Positions 54,442 to 64,000 of a stretch of 64,000 nucleotides of DNA are shown here, piece after piece. The stretch is from Rhypophila decipiens. Its lineage: Eukaryota > Ascomycota > Sordariomycetes > Sordariales > Naviculisporaceae. Where the stretch lies: positions 1-64,000 of the forward strand of contig MU858178.1 of the NCBI GenBank assembly GCA_033297075.1, given 5' to 3'. Under the pieces are notes generated by a model, which saw only the letters and a program-made list of their open reading frames with translations, made no database searches and was not told the origin of the DNA. Both the position numbers and the translations under genes were made by a program. Position 1 is the first letter of the stretch; each line of letters begins with the position of its first letter.

Positions 54442-55459
54442 ATGGACATGACGATAGCCAGGTCCCTCTGGCTCCCAGTAATTTTTGGCGGGTTGGTCAG
54501 CGCCCAAGGAGCGACCTGCTATAACGCATTCGGCACCGCCCTCATCTACGACGTAGAGGCGTGCGACCTGTCGGTGAGCGGGACGGCGGGATCTCACAGT
54601 GCCTGCTGCAATGTCCCCAAGCAAGACGTGTGCCTCTCGTCGGGCCTGTGTTTGGCGACCTGGGCTACGGGCAGAGACACGATGCTTTGGGTCGGAGGAT
54701 GCACAGATCCCACATGGCAAGATCCGGCGTGCTGGAATCATTGCGTTGTTGGGGATGGTGAGTGCCTCCTGACCCCCCACCCCGTCTTCCAGATCACCTT
54801 GATAGAGGCGCCGCCACTGACCAGTGCACTTTGCGCATGTCTGACATACAGCTGGAGACCAAGCCACGGGCTATTCTCTGACATCCTGCTCCAACAACAC
54901 GTGGTGCTGCGACGGCCATTTCAATTATCAGGCGAACGAGGGTAGTCAAGGCGACTGTTGCCAGAAGGCCTTTACCCTGTCCGAAGGCATCGGGACAGCC
55001 GTGCGGCAGATTACTACCAATGCCGGAACCACCACTCGTTCATCGACAGGTTCGAGTGCCGCGAGTCCTACGTCGCCGAACCCGACCACGAATGGCGGCA
55101 ATGGGCCGGCGGCCACCTGCGTGCCCAACTCCTCTGCCGGGGCAGCATCGTCCACTGGTGATGGATCAAACTCGAAGACGGTCGCCATCGTAGGAGGTGT
55201 TCTTGGCGCAGTGCTCGCAGCATCTCTGGTTGCTGTCGGGGTCCTTGCCTTTAGCAACTGGAGGCTTCGGAGACAAATCCATGGAGCGGCGGTAGCAGGG
55301 ACGGCGACGACATCAACTGGGGGATATGACGAATCCAAACCGAGCCCGCCAATACGGCATGGCTGGCCGGGTATTCCTCACACGGCCACCGAGTTGAGTG
55401 CGACCGACAGGACACCGGAGCTGGATGCGAGCCATCGAGGAGCTTTGAGAGCTCGATAA
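54442..55459 (+). CDS. Cysteine-rich single-pass surface protein
   Basis: Exons 54442-54757 and 54852-55459 (donor GTGAGT, acceptor CATACAG, phase 1) give 307 aa. A signal peptide (MDMTIARSLWLPVIFGGLVS) is followed by a cysteine-rich ectodomain (ATCYNA, CDLSV, ACCNVPKQDVCLSSGLCL, GGCTDPTWQDPACWNHC, then CSNNTWCCDGHFNYQ and GDCCQKAFTL after the intron). An S/T/N/G-rich stalk leads to one membrane helix (VAIVGGVLGAVLAASLVAVG) and a short cytosolic tail starting NWRLRRQ. This layout resembles fungal wall-stress sensor-like or receptor-like surface proteins. The cysteine pattern is a common fungal type with no known ligand. Confidence 0.8.
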
Positions 55460-57374
55460 TGGGGTTGATCAATCTTTATACATCGAAAAAGCTCATGTTG
55501 ATGTTGAGCGGGAGGGTCAGGGGCGGCCGCCACTAGCTGAGACTAACAGATCCGGGACGGCAAGTTTGCCGACTTGGGGGCCAAGGACGAAGCTGAGGTC
55601 TTGGGTAGCTCAACTTTTCAACTGTCTTGAGCACGGCAACGTAAGGAGTTGAGGAGTTATGATCTTTGCGGTCTGATTTGGGTCTCGCAGCTGTATTTGA
55701 GCTCACCAATTGGTATCAACGCTGTACATATCGGACGCCATTTTTAGGCAACAGCTTTAAACCGCAGGACATTAATGATTCCACATCAGTTATTCCGGAA
55801 CGGACGTTCAATTGGTCCATAAATATCTACTTGTATTTGAAATATCATTGCCAGACCAGGAAAGAAAAATATCTATTGGCTACCCCTTTCTCATTCTTAG
55901 GTAACGATATGGATAGTCTGATACAAACCTTCCCACAGACATTGGATGCCGTGGGTCTTTATTGTGCTAGACTTTCGCTTGCATCTTGAGTTGCACTGAC
56001 AAGACTGGTCCGCTGAAGTGCTGACGTCATTCGACATGCTGGCCCAAAAAGCGCGGTGGAACTCAACTTTTGGCACCCGCTAGGAAGAGGGGCGCTTCAG
56101 CGGCGCGGGGCTTGTCAAAAAGTCATCCGAGACGGGATCCTTTCACTTGGGACCGACTTGCCAGGCACCAAAGGTACAGAACTGCTTCAAAGGGAAGAAT
56201 AAATGCCGATCTTCGAAATGTCAGTTTCAAGTAGATGTACGGAATATAGTTGTACTCGTCAGCATTTTGACCACATGATCAGAATTGAAGAAGACAAGCT
56301 TTTCGTCCAGATCATCTCCTCACGGTTTGAGCGGTTTGTCAACTTCAGTTCTCGACAGGCTCCCCTGGTTCATATCGTCATACTCTCCGGGGTTAGTGAC
56401 AATTGAGCTCCATGATCCATCGGAGTCCATCCCAATTCACACAGCTGTGCTGAGTCTCCTCAACCCGAGTGCTCGCATTTGCCCCAGCTCCTGTCAGCGG
56501 CTATCTACAGTGCTATTTTCTTTAGATTTAGATTCTCATATTGCTGAAACCCAACAGAGCAAACTGGACGGGGCTGGCGGTGATTGTGCCGCAGCTTCCA
56601 GAAAGGATGTTTCTAAAAACGGCAAACAAGCAACAGCATTTCAAGTGATTCACAGCGGCTCTACTTCGTGACCTGCTCTGCTTCCGTCAGATAAAAGAAA
56701 CCGGAGCTTGAGCTTTAAACCCATGTCGTTCCTGCCTCCGGCTGAACCGCATTTTGCAAAAACCTTGGACCTGATGAACCGTCGAACCACTACTCAGTAA
56801 TCATAGCTTCTTCCGAGACCAATCTCCAATCTCCTGCATCTCCTCCCCACGTCACTTCCCGGCTTTTCGCAGCAATATTCCCAGATCTTATTCAGCCCGC
56901 AGCGAGCTGCAAGCAAGCACTGAAACCAAGCTAACGAGCTCAACCAGCCCCTGCTGTTGACCGCCACTGCATTACTAGCTCCGCTCTGTGCTTGGAAGTC
57001 CTGGGAGCCAACTTAAATCTTATATCGACTCCCCCGCCCCGTTCACCTTGATTCCCGAAAGTTATTTCCCGAACTCGAGGCAGTGATGAGCTCGCGCATC
57101 TGCAGATCTTTCTGTCTCGCATTTTGCCTCATTTGGTGTCTCAGCGACAAAAACTCGGATCGCAATCGTCGACGCAGGTGATTTCGCTCTACGACCAACC
57201 AACCACCAACACCACTCTCAGGCCTGCGCAGGGGGTCGCATAGCGCAGTGGGGTCGATTCCGTGTCGCTGCCAGGTCCGATTTGCTTAGCAAGGTACCCA
57301 TATCCAAGCCCAACTTGGGGTATCAGTGAGGGGAGAGCTTCTGGGCCGTGGGGTGATTTCTTTCCTCCTTCAAC
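55460..57374. other. 1.9-kb intergenic stretch
   Basis: No gene is supported. The last several hundred bases are the C/T-rich promoter and leader of the debranching enzyme gene. Confidence 0.5.
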
Positions 57375-60300
57375 ATGCCAATTCCAAGGACCATGGTTTC
57401 CAACGAGGTCTACTTGTTGCCTCTCAACGACGACGGGTCGCCCCAGGTCCCTGGGGAGTATATTTACATCGCGCCCAAGTCCAAAGACCCAGTAACCGTT
57501 CGCTTTGCCATCGAAGGCACCTCGAGCATCTGTCGCCATGGTAGCCTTTGGGTCAACATCCCGGAGCAGGGGGTAAAGTTCCAGCGGGACAAGTTTCGCG
57601 AGTTCAAGTATGCTATTTGTCACAATTCCGAAGCAAATTATCATTAGAGGACGATGAACTAATTGCCGTAACTGTAAACAATAGATTGGTGCCGGATTTC
57701 AACAGGACGCTCGAAATTTCCATTCCCATCCATGAAGCCGGTGCCTATGCCTTCTACACAACCTTCGCCGAGCTGCCCGAACTTGCGGACCACCTGGCCA
57801 AGGCCCAGACAAATGGCTCTGTCAAACAAGTCAAGACCAAAAAGACCCCCCTTTATTACATCGATGTTGCTCCCAGACTTACGCTCGACGGGCGTCCCCT
57901 ACCCCTGCCCGCCGTATCCGTTTTCTCAATCATCAGCAAGTTCATGGGGAGATACCCGACTGATTGGGAGCGCCATCTTCGTGGCATCAGCGGGCGTGGA
58001 TACAACATGATCCATTTCACGCCTCTCCAGGTTCGGGGTGCATCCAACTCCCCCTACAGCTTGTACGACCAGCTGGGCTGGGATCCGGTTTGTTTCCCTG
58101 CAGGAGAAAAGGACGTCCAGAAGATGGTGGAGAGTCTGGAGAAGAGCCATTCTCTGCTTAGCATGACAGATATTGTTCTCAATCACACGGCACACAACTC
58201 CGTCTGGCTCGAGGAACATCCTGACGCTGGATACAACTTGACCACGGCACCGTGGCTGGAATCGGCGTACCTGCTCGACACGACCTTGCTCGAACTTGGC
58301 ACCAGACTGAAAGAACTTGGCCTCCCAACGGAGCTCAAGAGCAACGATGACCTCGTCAAAATTATGGACGCCATCAAAACAGAGGTCATCGCCAAAATCC
58401 GCCTCTGGGAGTATTATGCTCTGAACGTGGACCGGGATGCCGACGATGCGGTAGAAGCCTGGGCAAATGGAGAGTCCAAATTTCGAGACGATTCAGTCTC
58501 GCCAGATAAGCTTCGTTCAATGACCACCAAGGAGCAGGCAGAGTTCATCATCAAATACGGCCTCACCAACATGGACTACCTTGGTGAAAGGTATCGGAGA
58601 CGTGTTGATCCCGGTGTGGCTGCTGCAATATTGTCGAGCATATATGGACGATTCGAGGGCAACAGCGGTCAAGGAGCAGATCGTGCAGCCGCAAGAGTTA
58701 AAATCGTCGAGATTCTTGACATTGTCAATGTTCCGTTCTACAAGGAGTACGACGCAGAAATAGCCGAGATTCTCCAGCAGCTGTTTAACAGGATCAAGTA
58801 CGTCCGCTTAGACGAGAATGGCCCAAAACATGGGCCTATCAGCGCCGATTCACCCCTGATCGAGAGCTATTTCACCCGTCTCCCCAACAATGAACGCACA
58901 GCCAAGCACAAAAAAGAGGATCTAGTACTGGTGAACAACGGCTGGGTCTGGGGAGGCAACGCTATGGTCGACAATGCTGGCCCGCAGTCCAGAGTCTACC
59001 TTCGTCGCGAGGTCATTGTCTGGGGCGATTGCACCAAGCTGCGTTATGGAAAGGGTCCGGAGGATAGTCCTTTCCTCTGGGACTACATGACCAAATACGC
59101 CCGCCTCTTGGCCAAATACTTTGCCGGCTTCCGGATTGACAATTGCCATTCAACGCCGTTGCACGTTGCTGAGCATATCCTCGATGAGGCCAGACGAGTC
59201 CGTCCTGACCTTTACGTCGTTGCTGAGTTGTTTACCGGTTCTGAAGAAGTCGACTACGTCTTTGTCAAGCGACTGGGCATCTCGGCCCTTATCCGTGAGG
59301 CTATGCAAGCATGGAGCACTGGTGAGCTGAGCAGACTTGTCCATCGCCACGGTGGTCGTCCCATCGGTAGCTTCGAGGTAGATGAGATTCAAGGGGCCGA
59401 CTCTGCCGCACGCAACGGTGATGTGACGCCCGTACAGTCGCCAAATGGCGACGGGGAATTTCTATACACGCGTGAGATTATACGTCGTATCAGACAGGTT
59501 TCTGTGCAGGCCTTGTTCATGGACTGCACGCATGACAATGAAGTGCCTGCACAGAAGCGTGATGCTCGCGACACGCTCCCCAATGCGGCCCTCGTCAGCA
59601 TGTGTTCTAGCGCAACTGGCAGCGTGATGGGCTACGATGAAATCTACCCTCGACTGGTCGACCTCGTTTCGGAGACGCGTCTCTACACCTCAGAGTCGTC
59701 TAAATCCGCTGTCCGGATAGGCAAAGGCAAAGGGGGCATTGGAGGTGTCAAGAAGCTCCTCAATCAGATCCACACCCTCATGGGCATGGACGGCTATGAC
59801 GAGACGCATATTCACCACGAGGATCAGTACATCACTGTCCACCGTGTCCATCCTGGGTCCAGGAAAGGATACTTCCTCATTGCGCATACTGCTTTCCCTG
59901 GCTACGGTAATGGGAATGGCGCCTTCAACGCGGTGCACTTGAAAGGAACGAAAGCTCGGCACTTGGGGAGCTGGATGTTGGAGGTGGATTCAAGCAAAGA
60001 GGCCACCGAGGAGGTTCTGAAGGATGGAAAGTTTCTCAGAGGTCTTCCTAGCAGGGTTGTCGACCTGCCCGGCATTCGCATGGAGGTCAAGGGAGACGAG
60101 ACCATCATCTCGGTCCGCGATAGGTTCCCCCCTGGAAGCATCGCATTGTTTGAGACTTGGATTCCCGCCGCCGAGCATTCGAGCGGTCTTGATACCTTCG
60201 TCACTAGCGGAGCCAAGGCTGCCATGGAGGACCTCGATTTGGTCGACTTGAACTTTTTGCTGTACAAGTGTGAGCCGGAAGAGCGCGACGCCAGTGGTGG

Positions 60301-62292
60301 GGAGCATGGCACCTACGAGATTCCAGGCCACGGCAAAATTGTCTATGCGGGATTGCAAGGGTGGTGGAGCGTCCTGAAGGGCATCATCGCTCGGAATGAT
60401 CTCGCCCATCCATTGTGCCAACATTTGCGCGAGGGACAATGGGCGCTGGACTATATCGTGGGCAGACTGGAGAGAGCCTCTAAGCAGGACATTTACGCGC
60501 GACTGGCCAAGCCCGCGCAGTGGCTGCGTGAGAGATTCGATGCCATCCGAGTCATTCCAAGTTTCTTGTTGCCTCGCTACTTTGGCCTCGTGCTCAGGAC
60601 AGCGTACATGGCGGCTTTCGACAGGGGCATCGCGCTCATGGGAGATGATGTTCGCAATGGGCAATGGTTCCTGCAGAGTCTCGCCATGGTCAGTGCGCAG
60701 CAGACGGGCTTTGTAAAGTCGGCATCGCTGTACCCCGATCGTCTGGTTCCCAGTCTCGCAGCTGGTCTGCCGCACTTTGCCGTGGAATGGGCAAGGTGCT
60801 GGGGCCGGGATGTCTTCATCTCCCTAAGGGGGCTGTACCTCGGCACTGGAAGATACGACGAGGCCAAGGAGCATATTCTTGCCTTTGCCAGCGTCCTCAA
60901 GCACGGCATGGTTCCCAATCTGCTAGGAAGCGGAAACACGCCCCGGTACAATGCCAGAGACTCGGTCTGGTTCTTCTTGCAGTGCATCCAAGATTATACC
61001 AAGCTCGTCCCCGGCGGAATCGACATCCTGAAGGCGAAGGTGAAGCGGCGATTCCTGCCATATGACGATACTTGGTTCCCGGCGGATGATGAGCGGGCCT
61101 ATAGCAAGGAGAGCACCGTGGCCGAGGTTATCTACGAGGTGTTTGCACGACACGCAGCGGGCATGAAATTCCGCGAGGCAAACGCTGGGCCAGGGTTGGA
61201 CATGCAAATGACGGACCAGGGTTTCAATATCGAGATCAAGGTTGATTGGAAAAATGGCTTCATCTTTGGAGGCAACCAACACAACTGCGGAACCTGGATG
61301 GACAAGATGGGCGAGAGCACGCGGGCTGGCTCCAAGGGTGTTCCGGGCACACCGAGAGACGGCGCGGCCGTCGAGATCATCGGCTTGCTGTACAGCAATC
61401 TCAAGTGGGCTTCGGAATTGAGGGAGAAGGGTGAGCTCCCACAAGGCAGCGTCAAGAAAGCCGATGGCAGCGAAGTCAGCTTTAAAGAGTGGGCGGGGCT
61501 AATCAAGTCCAACTTTGAGCACTGCTTCTACGTGCCTGTCTCCAAGGAGGAAGACTCCCAGTACGATGTCAATCCCAAGGTAGTGAACCGTCGCGGCATC
61601 TACAAAGATCTTTACCGTTCTGGCAAGGAGTACGAGGACTATCAGTTGCGGTGCAACTTCCCCATCGCCATGACCGTCGCGCCCGACTTGTTTGAGCAGA
61701 CCCACGCCATGCACGCCCTGTGCCTGGCCGACTCGGTACTTCGAGGTCCTACGGGCATGGCCACTCTCGACCCCTCAGACATGAACTATCGTCCGTATTA
61801 TCACAACAGCGAGGACAGTGACGACTTTGCCACTTCCAAGGGAAGGAACTACCACCAAGGACCGGAATGGCTCTGGCCGACGGGATTCTTCCTTCGGGCA
61901 CTGCTCAAGTTCGACTTGATGAGGCGAGCCGAGAGTGATTACGAGGGGAGGACCGAGGCCTTCCAGCAGGTAACTCGTCGTTTGATGGGTTGTAAAGAGG
62001 CGATCCAGAGTTCGGACTGGGCCGGCTTGACTGAACTGACGCAGAAGGACGGAGCGTATTGTGCGGATTCGGTATGTCTCTATTTCCTCAAGTCACTTTC
62101 CATGTGCCGCTCCGTAAGTTAAGTTTGCTAACGTATGCTCTCCTACTATAGTCTCCGACCCAAGCCTGGTCGGCCGGCTGTCTGATTGACCTGTACATGG
62201 ATGCTGCCGAGGAGCAAGCCAATCATGACAAACAACAGCAAGAGACAAGCACAAAGACTAACGGCAAGAAGATTGAGCTTCCGGTTCGCTAG
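57375..62292 (+). CDS. GDB1: Glycogen debranching enzyme
   Basis: Exons 57375-57607, 57685-62071 and 62152-62292, 1586 aa (a second ATG at 57393 is possible). The first intron joins KFREFK to LVPDFNRTLEISIP; the last joins YCADS to SPTQAWSAGCLIDLY. All phases match. The N-terminal 4-alpha-glucanotransferase (GH13-like) shows TDIVLNHTAHNSVW, the nucleophile Asp in FAGFRIDNCHSTPLHVAEH and the acid Glu in YVVAELFTGSEEVDYVF. The C-terminal amylo-alpha-1,6-glucosidase (GH133-like) has EWARCWGRDVFISLRG, GSGNTPRYNARDSVWFFLQ, FGGNQHNCGTWMDKMGES and GPEWLWPTGFFLRALLKF. It removes limit-dextrin branches after glycogen phosphorylase in the cytosol. Length is close to the family norm of about 1,530, with a slightly longer polar C-terminal tail. 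Confidence 0.95.
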
Positions 62293-63388
62293 TCACTGAA
62301 TCGACGCTACAGCTTTTGGCAACCTTTGGGGGGAAAGGCACGATTGGGCGTCGATTCATGTGTCCTTCGGGGTGTTAACTGCGCCTGATCATCGTACCTC
62401 GAAGCAAGGCGAGGATTAAACATTATACCTATACATGTGGTCTGGCATAGAGCGGGATAAAGGGGGAAAAGTTGATACTTCTTAAGAGTGCTTACATATT
62501 TATACGAATACAGCGCGGCCATTGCCTGTTTAGATTGCTGCTTTTTGTTTTTGACTGTTCAAGGGCTTCGTTTCCCATTGAAACACGGCTGTTTACATTG
62601 AGGTGCGAGCTTACAAGTACGTTGCCATGCTGTTTTTATTCTAAAAAGATTACGACGGCTTGTGGTTTTGTGATATTTGTAGATAAGATGCATACAAACA
62701 GTGTGACACTCCAAACGCCAGATACGTACGTAGAAATGAACCAGAATGATGCGATCTGATTTCTTTTGAACCGTAAACTGAATAAATTGAGGAAAATGGG
62801 GGAAATGGGGGATCTTTTCTGTTTCTTCTGGTGCCCTTAGTACCGGCCATTGGGATTGTGCGGCAGTGGAAAGTCGGGACCAAGAATCCTCATGTTAGTT
62901 CATGTTGGTTACATGTTCTTGTTGCCGAGACAATTGCCTGCCCCTTTTAGTCATCTTTATGTCCTTTGTGTCACTGGTGTTGGCTGGCGTTGTTGAGAGC
63001 TTCGGTGCAGCGGTGTTGCTGTGCCCCCTTAAGAAATGGCCTAGGCGCCTGCTTGGTGAACTTTCCGTAGGTACTAAAGCCAAGAGGAGCTATTCACACA
63101 CAGAGGGAGCAGGACCAAGCGAAAGGGTAAAGGGGTATACACATGATATTAACTATAAACTGCCCCAGCATCCCATCTAGCTAGCTGCTACGTCTTTTCC
63201 TTGTATGGATCCCAACAACAGCAGGCTTCCAGCGGTGATGTTTGTACCTAGACATGTACTACAAGTAGGAAACATGTAATAATAAACAGGGTGTGGATGA
63301 GGTTGAAAAGAGAAAGAGACAGCGTAACGGGGAGAAAAAGAATTACCAAGCCGGCCACAAGAAATACTTTCATCACGCCAAGTTGAAA
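62293..63388. other. Intergenic
   Basis: 3' region of the debranching enzyme gene; no supported gene. Confidence 0.5.
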
Positions 63389-63672
63389 TCAAGCCCTTTG
63401 TCTGTTTCCCCGTCCATTCCGTTCCAAGGAATCGTCCGCCAGCCCAGCCTGGGCTTCCTTGTCGTCCATACTGGCAAGACTGGTGAATGTGCCCTGGCTT
63501 GTTTGGTCTTGATCGCCGATGGTGCGGTACATTGTAGTTGGCTTTAATCGAGGTTTGCAGTAATCGGGCCACGGTTTTCGGTCCCAAAATGTGTCCATTT
63601 GGCGGTCAACGATCATGCCGCCGCTTCCGGATATCCCTGCCATGCCTGTCGCTTGCTGGCGGTTCGCCAAGG
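63389..63672 (-). CDS. Possible last exon of a gene entering from the right
   Basis: The minus-strand frame encodes about 94 aa (QLFTLANRQQATGMAGISGS, later MYRTIGDQDQTSQ) after an acceptor-like GGCTATTGCAG at about 63673. Upstream sequence to the window end contains a hydrophobic stretch (FGVFGGLLVVAWA) in another frame. No domain is recognised and no complete model is possible within the window. Confidence 0.25.
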
Positions 63673-64000
63673 TGAACAGCTGCAATAGCCGCCAGCCATT
63701 GTGAGACCTCCTAGCTCAGCCCGTGCAGAGGCGGGGCGAGCCCAAGCCACGACCAGCAGTCCGCCAAAAACGCCAAAACTCCCCACCGATGAACAGTAAA
63801 ACAGCGAATAAAAGGAGATACGTGTAAAGGAGGGATACATCGAATGGGATAAGTAGTCAGCGCCCTGTAGGGGGCTGCCAATAAAAGGGCAGTTGGGTAG
63901 ATATAAGATAAAACATCTATATGCATCCAGTTGCTTCATCCCAGTTGGAAGGGAGTGCGTTAAAAACAGATGCTCGAACTGTTAAGTCGTCAAAAAAGCC
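63673..64000. other. Window end, unresolved
   Basis: Short open frames only. It may be upstream exons of the possible minus-strand gene or non-coding. Confidence 0.3.

Noticed and set aside
54259..54867. 202-codon antisense frame over the surface-protein gene
   Set aside because: Overlaps a well-supported two-exon gene with signal peptide and membrane helix; no domain of its own.
1..64000. CRISPR arrays, bacterial operons, riboswitches, rRNA genes
   Set aside because: None seen; the gene structures are fungal and intron-bearing, and no regularly spaced direct repeats with unique spacers occur.

Overview
The window is nuclear DNA of a filamentous ascomycete (Pezizomycotina). The signs are short GT...AG introns (about 46-230 nt) with CTRAC-like branch points, a SesA-type/NACHT STAND protein, a Clr5-ankyrin protein, DUF1996, CBM18-chitinase and fungal housekeeping proteins (Pam17, Uba4, Slx9, Den1, Gpd, Gdb1). 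I cannot place it at species level. Intron joins below were derived by hand from splice consensus and reading-frame phase, so they are models.

Left part, about 1-33 kb: accessory and gene-poor. It opens with a repeat that recurs inverted and identical at 36.5 kb, then an NLR-like gene (SesA-like N-terminus, NACHT, ankyrin repeats) in which a three-unit WD40 block sits inside the ankyrin array. A 2-kb repeat-rich stretch with LTR-like remnants and hairpins follows, then an N-terminally truncated CorA-like transporter, a 1274-aa Clr5-ankyrin protein (minus strand), small membrane-protein ORFs, a HEFMH metallopeptidase-like protein, a secreted GH18 chitinase with a CBM18 insert, a six-cysteine secreted small protein, scattered cytochrome P450 debris (19.7-24.1 kb), a long low-gene stretch, a small two-exon hypothetical gene with a decayed duplicate, and a secreted DUF1996 protein.

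Right part, about 33-64 kb: mostly conserved core genes. In order: a chromodomain/AT-hook nuclear protein (minus) with a 44-bp minisatellite at its 3' end; Pam17 of the mitochondrial import motor; Uba4 (minus) divergent from Slx9; a Den1/NEDP1-type NEDD8 protease with very small exons (minus); two lineage-type hypothetical genes; a tRNA-like locus with an atypical interruption; a membrane-anchored gamma-glutamylcyclotransferase-like protein; glycerol-3-phosphate dehydrogenase (minus); a Cys-rich single-pass surface protein; and the 1586-aa glycogen debranching enzyme.

There is no operon-like organisation and no complete biosynthetic cluster. The strongest candidate for something unusual is the hybrid ankyrin/WD40 STAND gene: its repeats are nearly identical at DNA level and the WD40 block is bounded by a 19-bp direct repeat of ankyrin sequence, which points to recent repeat exchange in a non-self-recognition receptor, or to an assembly problem in such repeats.
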